Numbered from the stretch's first letter, positions 1 to 5,994 are shown. The stretch: DNA of 10,496 nucleotides from an uncultured Oscillospiraceae bacterium (GCA_934408835.1 CAKRVU010000023.1:1-10496), one strand, 5' to 3'. Translations and numbers: made by a program. Notes: generated by a model not told the origin, from the sequence alone.

Positions 1-344
1 CATTGGGGCTGGGCGTATGCGATAAGCTTGCTATGCTTGAGCATGCTGTTTATTCGGTCATTTCACCCCGCGGCTGCGCCAATATTTTGTGGCGAGACAG
101 CTCCCGCGAGCAGGAGGCGGCCAATATTTTAAAAATAACGGCGCCGGATTTGCTGAAATTGTCGGTTGCGGACGCGATGATTCCGGAGCCGCCCGGCGGC
201 GCACAAAACGATCTGCATATGACCGCAGAACACATTGTTGAGTATCTGTTTGAAACGCTCAAACAAATTTGCAAAAAAGACCTTGCAAAGCTGTTAGAAA
301 CACGGTATAATAAATTCAGAAAAATAGGGGAATTTATACAGTAG
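1..344 (+). CDS. accA: Acetyl-CoA carboxylase carboxyltransferase alpha subunit, C-terminal part
   Basis: This is the 3' end of a gene entering from the left edge; the reading frame is open to the first base, so the true start lies outside the window. AccA is the alpha subunit of the carboxyltransferase that moves carboxyl from carboxybiotin to acetyl-CoA, giving malonyl-CoA in the cytoplasm. The family-typical stretch MLEHAVYSVISPRGCANILW (around residues 11-30 of the visible part) is diagnostic, followed by the helical tail with ITAPDLL and IPEPPGGA. The frame ends with TAG at 342-344. In many Firmicutes accA is the last gene of a fab/acc cluster, and acpP lies 86 bases downstream here. Identification is firm; only about a third of the protein is visible. 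Confidence 0.95.
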   Translation, partial: LGLGVCDKLAMLEHAVYSVISPRGCANILWRDSSREQEAANILKITAPDLLKLSVADAMIPEPPGGAQNDLHMTAEHIVEYLFETLKQICKKDLAKLLETRYNKFRKIGEFIQ

Positions 345-345
345 C

Positions 346-374
346 TTTATAATTGCGGCTCCCCGCGTTATAAT
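346..374 (+). promoter_or_regulatory. Predicted sigma-A promoter of acpP
   Basis: TTTATA at 346-351, a 17-base spacer and a perfect TATAAT at 369-374. It begins two bases after the accA stop codon and lies 56 bases upstream of the acpP start, so acpP can be transcribed separately from accA. The -35 box matches consensus at 4 of 6 positions. Predicted transcription starts near 381, inside the near-palindrome TGCGCTTGCGCA (384-395). Confidence 0.6.
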
Positions 375-416
375 ATATCATTGTGCGCTTGCGCAATGAA
401 ACATGTTTAGAAAAAC

Positions 417-422
417 AGGAGG
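417..422 (+). promoter_or_regulatory. Ribosome-binding site deciding the acpP start
   Basis: AGGAGG at 417-422. It is 8 bases from the ATG at 431 but only 2 bases from the in-frame ATG at 425, so 431 is the likely start. Confidence 0.8.
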
Positions 423-430
423 TAATGTAT

Positions 431-658
431 ATGGTATTGGAAAAATTGAAAGGGATTTTAGTAGACCAACTGGATGTAGAAGAGGAGAAGATTACACCGG
501 AAGCTTCTATTACAGAAGATCTGGGTGCGGACTCCCTTGACGTAGTTGATCTGATTATGTCGCTGGAAGAGAGTTTTTCGATCGAAATTCCAGATGAGGA
601 TATTGAGAGCATTAAAACAGTTGGAGACATTGTCAAGTATATTGAAGAACGAATCTAA
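431..658 (+). CDS. acpP: Acyl carrier protein
   Basis: 75-residue acidic protein, the usual ACP length. It carries growing acyl chains on a 4'-phosphopantetheine arm in cytoplasmic fatty-acid synthesis. The attachment site is Ser35 in the hallmark [10 protein letters not shown] motif (residues 32-41), followed by the typical helix with FSIEIPDED (about 49-57) and the C-terminal helix [11 protein letters not shown]. The start at ATG 431 is chosen by spacing from AGGAGG; the upstream in-frame ATG at 425 would add only MY and sits too close to the ribosome-binding site. The gene has its own predicted promoter overlapping the end of accA and is followed immediately by an intrinsic terminator, so it is probably a single-gene transcript, perhaps with readthrough from accA. 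Very secure. Confidence 0.97.
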   Translation: MVLEKLKGILVDQLDVEEEKITPEASITEDLGADSLDVVDLIMSLEESFSIEIPDEDIESIKTVGDIVKYIEERI

Positions 659-662
659 TTGC

Positions 663-705
663 AAAAAAAGCGGCTGCACGAAAATAGGTGCAGTCGCTCT
701 TTTTT
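663..705. terminator. Bidirectional intrinsic terminator between acpP and the GH25 gene
   Basis: A 10-bp stem, GCGGCTGCAC (670-679) with GTGCAGTCGC (688-697), one G-T pair, and an 8-base loop. The left flank is A7 (663-669); the right flank is CTCTTTTTT. It has a T-run downstream on both strands and lies between convergent genes: 4 bases after the acpP stop and overlapping the minus-strand stop at 704-706. Confidence 0.92.
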
Positions 706-1741
706 ATGGCGGATCGACATTGTTTCCGTTGGCGCCGTTGGTGTATTGCCTTGCAATATAACCGTTGATTCCGCGGTAACGGATATAAATCCAGGGGTCG
801 CCGTTTCGGTTGTCGGCGACATCGAACAGGTCGCCGCGGGAAAGGGTTGCCAGCTTCGGGCTGTTCTTATCCGGCAGATTGCGCAAGGCCACGCCGTTTG
901 CCGTCACCACACCGACAACATGCGGGTCATTGGCAACGTTGCTCCCATTGGCGCCGGTTGTATATTGCCGTGCGATATAGGCGGTTGTGTTCCAGGCAAT
1001 CTGTATCCAGGAGCCACCGTTTAAGTCATTGAGCACTTGCGCGGGATCGCCCCGACGGAGCCGTCCGATAGCGCCGCCATACACGCTCGGACAATTCCTT
1101 ACGATTAGAGTGTCGACAGTCACTTCTACCACCACCTCGTCGGAACGAGGAGGCTGGGTTGTTGAAAAGTCGATCAGGCTATTGTTTAAATCGACTGCAC
1201 CGTTGATTCCGGCAACGCGACCGCTGCTGGTGTACTGATGGATATCCCGCGGCAGTGTTGTGTTGTAATTCTGGCGGTAATCCGCCAACCATTTGCTATA
1301 CTCGTCTATTTTTCCGATGTCTATTCGGTTCAAAAACCAGTCAGTATTGGCATATACGCCCGCGCGGTATCCGTTTTGCTGTATTTTTTCACAAAAGCGG
1401 GTGCAAAGCGAGGTAATCTGTTCCCTTGAGAGGTTTTCTTGACTTTTATCCTCTATATCAAAGTAAACCGGGAGCGAAAGCGTTCGGGAGGCGAGAGCCC
1501 GCAAGCAGGTATCCGCCTCGCGTTCAGCCTCCTGCACCGTCTTTGCATAGGAGTACCAGTAAGCGCCGACCGGCAGTCCGACTGCAGTCGCACCGCTGTA
1601 ATTTTCATCGAAACGCCGATCTTTTTGGTTGTCGTACATTCCAAATCCGGCGCGGATGATGGCAAATTCGATGCCGTTGCCGCGAACGGCATTCCAGTCG
1701 ATGGATCCATTGTAGTAGCTCACATCAATTCCACGTTGCAT
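704..1741 (-). CDS. GH25-family muramidase with two C-terminal SH3-like repeats
   Basis: 345 residues. The N-terminal ~190 residues match glycoside hydrolase family 25 (N-acetylmuramidases cutting the beta-1,4 bond of peptidoglycan). The sheet-end motif GIDVSYYNG puts an acidic residue at D6; the DxE motif PVYFDIED gives D95 and E97, the probable catalytic acid; D184 lies in AVDLN. After a short linker come two SH3-like repeats, about 205-267 and 275-342, both ending YIARQYT-GANG-NV, which suggests an internal duplication and cell-wall binding. No signal peptide or membrane segment is visible, so the export route is unclear. ATG at 1741 has AAGGAG ten bases upstream. No holin, portal or tail genes are nearby, so it looks chromosomal rather than part of a visible prophage. 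Family call is firm; the in vivo role (autolysin, defence, prophage remnant) is not. Confidence 0.93.
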   Translation of the reverse strand: MQRGIDVSYYNGSIDWNAVRGNGIEFAIIRAGFGMYDNQKDRRFDENYSGATAVGLPVGAYWYSYAKTVQEAEREADTCLRALASRTLSLPVYFDIEDKSQENLSREQITSLCTRFCEKIQQNGYRAGVYANTDWFLNRIDIGKIDEYSKWLADYRQNYNTTLPRDIHQYTSSGRVAGINGAVDLNNSLIDFSTTQPPRSDEVVVEVTVDTLIVRNCPSVYGGAIGRLRRGDPAQVLNDLNGGSWIQIAWNTTAYIARQYTTGANGSNVANDPHVVGVVTANGVALRNLPDKNSPKLATLSRGDLFDVADNRNGDPWIYIRYRGINGYIARQYTNGANGNNVDPP

Positions 1742-1764
1742 GTTTGAAAAACTCCTTTTTTATT

Positions 1765-1793
1765 ATCATAACGGAAACGAGAAAAAGTGTGAA
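1765..1793 (-). promoter_or_regulatory. Predicted promoter of the GH25 gene
   Basis: Read on the minus strand: TTCACA (1793-1788), a 17-base spacer and TATGAT (1770-1765). Each box matches 5 of 6 consensus positions. It lies 23 bases upstream of the GH25 start codon. Confidence 0.7.
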
Positions 1794-1943
1794 TCCAAAG
1801 GGGGGCACGGTCTCTCCGTCGAACCGAATGAAAAGGAGAATTAAAAAAACGGGGGAAGTTGCCGCGAGCAGAATGTCCGCCTTGCAGGGGGCGGTTGTTT
1901 TTTTTGATTTTTGGTGGCATTTTGCGGGAACAGGGCGTAAACG

Positions 1944-1971
1944 AAAAAAAGAGAGGGGTTTCTTCCTCTCT
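1944..1971 (-). terminator. Intrinsic terminator, repeat copy 1
   Basis: On the minus strand, a 7-bp stem from CCTCTCT (1965-1971) pairing with AGAGAGG (1950-1956), 8-base loop, then a run of seven T (1950-1944). Second in the direction of travel for transcripts leaving the hydrolase gene. Confidence 0.75.
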
Positions 1972-2045
1972 CGATGTCTGGCTCGAAGATACTGGGCGTT
2001 TTTGTTTTTGGGCGGCGAAATGGCAGGAACAGGGGCGTAAACGAT

Positions 2046-2072
2046 AAAAAAGAGAGGAGTTTTCTCCTCTCT
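2046..2072 (-). terminator. Intrinsic terminator of the phasin-UbiB-hydrolase operon, repeat copy 2
   Basis: On the minus strand, a perfect 9-bp stem (2072-2064 with 2059-2051), AAAA loop, followed by TTTTTT (2051-2046). It lies about 130 bases after the hydrolase stop codon and is the first terminator those transcripts meet. Confidence 0.8.
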
Positions 2073-2199
2073 CGATGGCTGGCTCGAAGATATCGGGCGT
2101 TTTTTATTTTGGACGACATTTTTTTATGACGCAGTAAAGGGGGAAGATACGCCGGAGAACAAGGTTGCTTTTTCGCTGAACAAGGTGCGAAAGGGCGAG

Positions 2200-2994
2200 T
2201 TAAAAAGAGGGCAGGGTCGCCTCAGTCCCGAACGTGCGGTTTAAAAAGGAAAGCCATTCCAGGAACCACTCAGCCGCTGTGCGATTAGAGTCTGCAAGAC
2301 CGCAGCCATGCTCTGCGTGCGGAAACAGTTTTAGACAATGGGGAACGCCGAAACGTTCGAGCGCCTCGGCAAATAGCACCGAATGTTCTGGCGAAACCGT
2401 CCTATCATCCAGTCCGTGCCACAAAAAAGTGGGTGGAGTCAGGGATGTAACCTGACGCTCGGCAGAAAGAAGGGAAGCAAGCTCTTCGTCTGCTCCCGAA
2501 AGGAGCGCCTGGTTGGTACCCTGATGGGGGCGATGGAGAAGGGAAACGACTGGATAGCAGAGGCAGAGAGCGTCGGGACGATTCTGACCGCCGTCACCGG
2601 AAAGGAGCGGGTGGTTCCAGAGGGTACCCAGATTGGCGGCAAGGTGCCCTCCTGCCGAAAAACCCATGACAAAAATCCGATTGGGATCGACGCCAAAATG
2701 CCGAAACTGTTTCCGGATGCTGCTCACGGTGCAAGAGAGTTGGCGCAGCGGCAACGCGTGGGCGGCATCCGGACCAATCCCATAAGAAAGGACAAAGACG
2801 CAGAAGCCGGCGCGGTAAAGAGCCATCGCAACGGGGTGTCCTTCCAAAACGCCGTACTTTTGATAGCCGCCGCCGGGGCAAACGATGGTTGCCGGGAGCA
2901 GGGGCGTTTGGGAGCCGGGTGTCGCAGAGGGGAGGTATGCAGTGACCTGCGCGCCCAGGACGGAAAATACTTCTTGTTTCAATGAACCGCTCAC
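2200..2994 (-). CDS. Alpha/beta hydrolase, acetyl-esterase-like
   Basis: 264 residues with the layout of small bacterial esterases of the acetyl-xylan-esterase/BD-FAE type. The oxyanion motif is CPGGGY (39-44), the nucleophile elbow GFSAGG gives Ser113, the acid is probably Asp197 in HGLDDRTV, and the base is His229 in PHAEHG. All three triad residues are present, so it should be active; the substrate cannot be read from sequence. No signal peptide is visible, so it is likely cytoplasmic and may act on imported acetylated sugars or small esters. It starts with GTG at 2994, overlapping the UbiB stop as GTGA. No good ribosome-binding site is visible, which fits translational coupling. It is the last gene of the operon, followed by two tandem terminators. 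Confidence 0.88.
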   Translation of the reverse strand: MSGSLKQEVFSVLGAQVTAYLPSATPGSQTPLLPATIVCPGGGYQKYGVLEGHPVAMALYRAGFCVFVLSYGIGPDAAHALPLRQLSCTVSSIRKQFRHFGVDPNRIFVMGFSAGGHLAANLGTLWNHPLLSGDGGQNRPDALCLCYPVVSLLHRPHQGTNQALLSGADEELASLLSAERQVTSLTPPTFLWHGLDDRTVSPEHSVLFAEALERFGVPHCLKLFPHAEHGCGLADSNRTAAEWFLEWLSFLNRTFGTEATLPSF

Positions 2995-4583
2995 TTTCGC
3001 TTTTTCGATGAGAACACAGCGTCATAAACCAGCTTACCGCCCAGCAGCAGCGCCACGAAAAAGCCAAGGGCGCCTAGTGCCGGAATGCCAAACAGCTGCG
3101 GGTGCATTTGTGTTGTACAGATAATGCTCGAACCCATCAGCACGGCGGCAATGATGATGCAGGTAATCAGTCGGTTGACCATCGAATCAATCTTGTGCAG
3201 AGGCTCCTGCGAGCCAACGATTTCTAGATTCAGCTTAGTTTCCCCTTTGATTGCCATCTTTAACAGATCGGCAAAGGCAATGGGGATTTCCCGGCTTCGT
3301 TCCAACGTGCGATAGCTGTCCTGCGCCAATCGTTTTAGTTCTTTCGAGAGATTGAAATCGGTAAACAGATGGTCGGAAAGGTGCGAGGTGATGATTTGGA
3401 GCATGTTTACCTCCGGGCAGCAAGCGGCAAGGACGCCTTCCATTGTCAACACGCCGCGGGCAAGCATGGTGATCGAGGCCGGCATGCGGATACTGTGAAC
3501 TCGTGCAAGCTCCAACAGCTCCTCAATCACCTTGGCGAGATCGATATCGGCAAGGTCGAGGTGAACATATTTTCGCACCAGCTCGTCTAGATCGTTATAA
3601 AGGGCAGTGTGGTCGATCTTCCCCTCAACCTCTCCAAGGGTGATAACGATCTCCTTCAATTCGTGAATGTCGCTTCCCGCCATACTGCGGATCGCCTTGC
3701 GAAACAGGAGACGGTTTCGCTCGTTTAACGATCCCATCATGCCCAAATCCAAAAAAACAATTTTGCCGTCTGACACCCAAAGGTTGCCGGGGTGCGGGTC
3801 GGCATGGAAGAAAGCGTCGTCGAAAATCTGCTTGCAATAGCTTTCGGCAAGCTTGAGACCGATCTCTGTCATGTCATATCCGGCTTTGGTTAAATCGGTT
3901 GTTTGATCGATTGGGATTCCGATAATCTGTTCCATTACCATGACGCGGGCAGTTGTCAGCGAATGGTAAACCTTGGGACATTTCACATACCGAATATCGC
4001 TATTTAACATGGAAAAGCGCTCGTTGTGCTCCGCTTCCAGCAGAAAGTTCATTTCCTGCTGCGCCACGACCCACATTTCTTCGATAACGGCAGAAAGGTC
4101 GACGGCGTCTGCTGCGCCGCCGACCAGTTTTAACAGCGGAAGGGCTTTTTGAATCAGGCGGATGTCCTCGGACATCATTTCATAAATCCCGGGACGCTGC
4201 ACCTTGATTACAACGCGCTCGCCGCTTTTTCTGAGAACAGCGCGGTAGACCTGCGCAATGGACGCAGAACCGAGGGGCGTTTCGTCGATTTCAGAGAAAA
4301 TCCGTTCCAGCGATTGACCGTATTCCTGTTCCATCAGTTTTTTTACCTGGGCAAAGGGAACCGGGCGAACATCGGCGCGCAGCTTTTGCAATTCGTTCAA
4401 ATAATTTTCCGGCAAAACGTCCGACCGCATGGACATAATCTGCCCTATTTTGACATAGGTAGGACCCATATCTTCCAAAATCAGCCTGAGCTTCTGCGGC
4501 GTTAGCCCATGTATAATATCCCGCCGGCGCAGTACTGAAATCAGTTCGCGCAGCCGGGAACGGGACTTATTCCTCTGACTCAA
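2991..4583 (-). CDS. UbiB/AarF/ABC1 kinase-like membrane protein
   Basis: 530 residues, typical for the family. Atypical protein-kinase-like fold: KxGQ motif (K45-Q48, VKIGQ), the alanine-rich loop replacing the glycine-rich loop (PLGSASIAQVYRA, 103-115), the invariant lysine in VIKVQRPG (K127), the NFLLEAEHN segment (179-187), the catalytic loop HADPHPGN (260-267, D262) and the DLG metal-binding motif (D279-G281). Two hydrophobic helices near the C-terminus (about 468-489 and 498-517) anchor it in the membrane. Family members act as ATPases/kinases supporting isoprenoid-quinone or other lipid metabolism; the role in anaerobic Clostridia is unknown. The start TTG at 4583 has GGAG 7 bases upstream and overlaps the previous gene by 17 bases. 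All key residues are present. Confidence 0.93.
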   Translation of the reverse strand: MSQRNKSRSRLRELISVLRRRDIIHGLTPQKLRLILEDMGPTYVKIGQIMSMRSDVLPENYLNELQKLRADVRPVPFAQVKKLMEQEYGQSLERIFSEIDETPLGSASIAQVYRAVLRKSGERVVIKVQRPGIYEMMSEDIRLIQKALPLLKLVGGAADAVDLSAVIEEMWVVAQQEMNFLLEAEHNERFSMLNSDIRYVKCPKVYHSLTTARVMVMEQIIGIPIDQTTDLTKAGYDMTEIGLKLAESYCKQIFDDAFFHADPHPGNLWVSDGKIVFLDLGMMGSLNERNRLLFRKAIRSMAGSDIHELKEIVITLGEVEGKIDHTALYNDLDELVRKYVHLDLADIDLAKVIEELLELARVHSIRMPASITMLARGVLTMEGVLAACCPEVNMLQIITSHLSDHLFTDFNLSKELKRLAQDSYRTLERSREIPIAFADLLKMAIKGETKLNLEIVGSQEPLHKIDSMVNRLITCIIIAAVLMGSSIICTTQMHPQLFGIPALGALGFFVALLLGGKLVYDAVFSSKKRK

Positions 4584-4881
4584 TGGAGGACTCCATCTCT
4601 GCTAACTTTCGTTGCAATTCCGCACGCTGCTCAGGGTTTAACTGACGCGCCTTTTCCAACAAATCCGATTCTGTCTCCGCAGTGCTTGAAGTTTTCGAGT
4701 CGGTTGAAAAGACGTCTTTGATATTGTGCTTAAGCTCCTCGTTTAACACCTTTCCCTGTTCCACTGTCAGCTCGCCTTTTTTCACCAGCTTCTCTACCAG
4801 CTGCTGCGAACACTCGGCGGTACTTGCCACCGCGCCGATTCCAGCCAGAACAATTTTTTTCATTTCTTCACTTAACATCAT
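4567..4881 (-). CDS. Phasin-like small protein upstream of UbiB
   Basis: 104 residues, almost entirely helical by composition. The N-terminal part (EEMKKIVLAGIGAVASTAE, residues 5-23) followed by LVEKLVKKGELTVEQGKVL and a charged, glutamate-rich C-terminal helix resembles the small phasin/PhaF-like proteins often found beside UbiB-type genes in Clostridia. No catalytic motif, signal peptide or membrane helix is seen. True phasins coat storage granules; whether this one does is not shown, and no polyhydroxyalkanoate gene is in the window. Start is the first of two adjacent ATGs (4881), with AAGGAGG seven bases upstream. It is the first gene of the operon, and its end overlaps the UbiB start by 17 bases, suggesting coupled translation. 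Confidence 0.75.
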   Translation of the reverse strand: MMLSEEMKKIVLAGIGAVASTAECSQQLVEKLVKKGELTVEQGKVLNEELKHNIKDVFSTDSKTSSTAETESDLLEKARQLNPEQRAELQRKLAEMESSIESEE

Positions 4882-5049
4882 GATAAAGCCTCCTTGATTT
4901 GTGTCGTCAGTGCTGCGGGCTATGCTCCAAACGGAACCGCCGACAGCCGCGCAAATGCCGGTATCTTTCCATCTTATGTTGTTCCAAAAAGCGCCTTTTA
5001 TGAAACAGAGCGCCCTTTTGATTTAAATGAGTATACCGGATTCATCCTT

Positions 5050-5078
5050 ATTATACTACAGGATTTCAAAAGATACAA
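5050..5078 (-). promoter_or_regulatory. Candidate promoter of the phasin-UbiB-hydrolase operon
   Basis: Read on the minus strand: TTGTAT (5078-5073), a 17-base spacer and a perfect TATAAT (5055-5050). The -35 box is weak (3 of 6). It would leave a leader of roughly 160 bases before the phasin-like start codon. Confidence 0.5.
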
Positions 5079-5118
5079 CCCCGTTTTCCATATCTTTCCA
5101 ATTCTTAGATCCGCTATT

Positions 5119-5164
5119 AAAAAAGGACGTCTTAAGGCTTTGACAGCAAAGCACGTCCTTTTTT
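5119..5164 (-). terminator. Intrinsic terminator downstream of HTH gene 1
   Basis: Two-part stem: GGACGT (5125-5130) with ACGTCC (5153-5158), and GCTTTG (5137-5142) with CAAAGC (5147-5152), loop ACAG, and a 6-base bulge CTTAAG on one side. It is flanked by A6 on the left and T6 on the right, so it could work on both strands. It sits 54 bases after the HTH gene 1 stop codon. Confidence 0.85.
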
Positions 5165-5217
5165 ACGACCCTGTTTATCAGACAACAGGGAGTTGCACGA
5201 AATCGCAGACATCCGCT

Positions 5218-5424
5218 TTATTTTTTGGAATTGCTTCGACCGAGAAGGTAGTCGGTGGTGACGTCGTAATAGTCCGCCAGCATGATGACTGCCCAGACGG
5301 GAATTTCCCGGACGCCCTTTTCATAACGGCGATAGACTTCCCGATTGCAGTGAAGCATTTCGGCAATTTCTGCCTGCGTTTTATCGTGGTCAATTCTTAA
5401 ATCTTCAATTCTTTGAAAAAACAT
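5218..5424 (-). CDS. Small XRE-family helix-turn-helix regulator (HTH 1)
   Basis: 68 residues, essentially a single Cro/C1-type DNA-binding domain. The helix-turn-helix is TQAEIAEMLHCNREVYRRYE (16-35), followed by the stabilising helix VWAVIMLADYYDV and the family-typical ending TTDYLLGR (56-63). No effector-binding domain, so it probably acts as a small dimeric repressor or activator. The frame stays open upstream to 5577, but the ATG at 5424 is preferred: it has AGAGAGGA five bases upstream and begins just where similarity to HTH 2 begins. By hand alignment, 41 of 63 residues match HTH 2, and HCNREVYRRYE is identical. It diverges from the broken ORF at 5509, with a dyad between them, suggesting autoregulation. 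Target unknown. Confidence 0.9.
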   Translation of the reverse strand: MFFQRIEDLRIDHDKTQAEIAEMLHCNREVYRRYEKGVREIPVWAVIMLADYYDVTTDYLLGRSNSKK

Positions 5425-5429
5425 GACGT

Positions 5430-5436
5430 CCTCTCT
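5430..5436 (-). promoter_or_regulatory. Ribosome-binding site deciding the HTH 1 start
   Basis: AGAGAGG on the minus strand, five bases before the ATG at 5424. It supports the 68-residue form over the longer open frame. Confidence 0.65.
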
Positions 5437-5459
5437 TGATAGATTTTGATTTCGGCGGA

Positions 5460-5483
5460 TGGTAGAACTGTTGATACAACTGT
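5460..5483. promoter_or_regulatory. Tandem 12-bp repeat and dyad between HTH 1 and the divergent ORF
   Basis: TGGTAGAACTGT (5460-5471) and TGATACAACTGT (5472-5483) match at 9-10 of 12 positions. Overlapping them is the dyad ACTGTTG-ATA-CAACTGT (5467-5483), 7-base arms with one mismatch. It is in the 84-base divergent gap, where an HTH operator would be expected. Function is inferred. Confidence 0.4.
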
Positions 5484-5508
5484 GAGATAGCAAAAAGAGG
5501 CGATAACG

Positions 5509-5777
5509 ATGGCGGAGGATTGTTTGGAGCGCGTTTGGATCGGATAACTGTAAGAGCCGTCTTGCAAGCGGGGGCAAAACGTTTCCAAGTCGTTACCGTT
5601 TTACCAAATGCGGACGGCGGCGTGACGGCGGCGCGTCTTTGCGAAGGGAAGCTTGTTCAGACCAAATCGAATCCGGTGAAACGATTGTTGCTAAACACTG
5701 CTGCTGAACAAAGCAGGCTTGAATCGGCGGCGCTTATTTTGGATTGCTCGCGTTTTTTATCGCTCACTTCGACCTAA
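5509..5777 (+). pseudogene. Small unrecognised ORF, probably frameshifted
   Basis: ATG at 5509 follows AAGAGG with 8-base spacing but stops after 12 codons (TAA 5545-5547). A neighbouring frame is open from before 5520 to TAA at 5775-5777 and reads like a real protein (for example QAGAKRFQVVTVLPNADGG). One extra T in the TTT at 5533-5536 would join them smoothly as MAEDCLERV-LDRITVRAVL, giving about 89 residues. The joined product has no domain I recognise: no signal peptide, no membrane helix, a mixed helix/strand character. The 3' end overlaps the convergent HTH 2 gene by 21 bases. It is divergent from HTH 1 with a dyad between them, so it may have been an HTH 1 target. It could instead be a sequencing error or a chance open frame. 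Confidence 0.45.
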
Positions 5778-5978
5778 GATATAATCGGTTGTGGTTTGAT
5801 AATAATCAGCCAGCAGCATCAGCGCCCAAACAGGCAGTTCCCGTTTTCCACACTCGTAGCGGCGGTAAACCTCGCGATTGCAGTGTAAAATCTCTGCAAT
5901 CTGCCGTTGTGATTTATTTTGTGCCAGTCGCAGCTCTTTCATTCGCGGAAAATAACAGGGTTTTCTTGCCATACTCAT
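5757..5978 (-). CDS. Small XRE-family helix-turn-helix regulator (HTH 2)
   Basis: 73 residues, a single Cro/C1-type domain with a short basic N-terminal extension (MSMARKPCYF). The helix-turn-helix covers SQRQIAEILHCNREVYRRYE (23-42), followed by PVWALMLLADYY and TTTDYILGR. It is a paralogue of HTH 1, identical through HCNREVYRRYE, so both probably recognise similar DNA. Start is ATG at 5978, seven bases after a near-perfect AAGGAGGTGA; the second ATG (5972) would be too far. Just upstream of this ribosome-binding site lies a long inverted repeat (5995-6059). No promoter was convincingly found on the minus strand. Target unknown; it faces away from sdaAB, so regulation of sdaA is possible but not shown. 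Confidence 0.92.
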   Translation of the reverse strand: MSMARKPCYFPRMKELRLAQNKSQRQIAEILHCNREVYRRYECGKRELPVWALMLLADYYQTTTDYILGRSER

Positions 5979-5994
5979 CCTCTCACCTCCTTTT

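Larger units (their letters stand above)
1884..2120. repeat. Imperfect ~101-bp direct repeats, arranged A-B-A-B-A
   Basis: Two element types alternate. B units (about 1936-1992 and 2036-2093) share GCGTAAACGA, a hairpin with AGAGAGG arms, TCTCTCGATG and CTGGCTCGAAGATA; B copies are offset by 100-101 bases. A units (about 1884-1935, 1993-2035, 2094-2120) share GGCG followed by a T-rich run, TTTTGG and a GNGGC/GACGAC-like word, and the first two end with GGAACAGGG. The period is not a multiple of three, so it would break a reading frame. Boundaries are approximate and set by eye. Confidence 0.85.
1742..2199. other. Gene-free stretch between the GH25 gene and the hydrolase
   Basis: 458 bases without a convincing gene. 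It holds the GH25 promoter at its left end, then the A-B-A-B-A repeat array (about 1884-2120) with two minus-strand terminators. The last part (2121-2199) has no clear signal, although one plus-strand frame stays open through it (see findings). Confidence 0.7.
4882..5217. other. Intergenic region between the phasin-like gene and HTH gene 1
   Basis: 336 bases without a gene. From right to left it holds the terminator of HTH gene 1 (5119-5164), the candidate operon promoter (5050-5078) and a long leader with the phasin ribosome-binding site. The direct repeat AGCGCC occurs twice in the leader; no riboswitch was recognised. Confidence 0.6.
5425..5756. other. Region between the two HTH genes
   Basis: 332 bases that hold no intact gene. 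From left to right: the HTH 1 ribosome-binding site, the 12-bp tandem repeat and dyad (5460-5483), then the broken plus-strand ORF (5509-5777), whose last 21 bases overlap the 3' end of HTH 2. I found no convincing -35/-10 pair for HTH 1 or for the broken ORF and no terminator for HTH 2. Confidence 0.55.

Noticed and set aside
1841..2119. Minus-strand open frame of 92 codons over the 101-bp repeats
   Set aside because: It crosses two intrinsic terminators, and the non-multiple-of-three period puts the repeat copies in different frames; not a likely protein.
2383..2985. Plus-strand open frame of 200 codons opposite the hydrolase gene
   Set aside because: The minus-strand hydrolase has a complete catalytic triad and operon context; this frame is a shadow with no recognisable motif.
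4894..5400. Plus-strand open frame of 168 codons
   Set aside because: It is the complement of the HTH 1 gene plus an intrinsic terminator and the operon leader, has no ribosome-binding site and resembles no protein.
5530..5547. Programmed -1 frameshift joining the two parts of the small ORF
   Set aside because: There is no X-XXY-YYZ slippery heptamer in the correct frame before the stop; a one-base deletion explains the sequence better.
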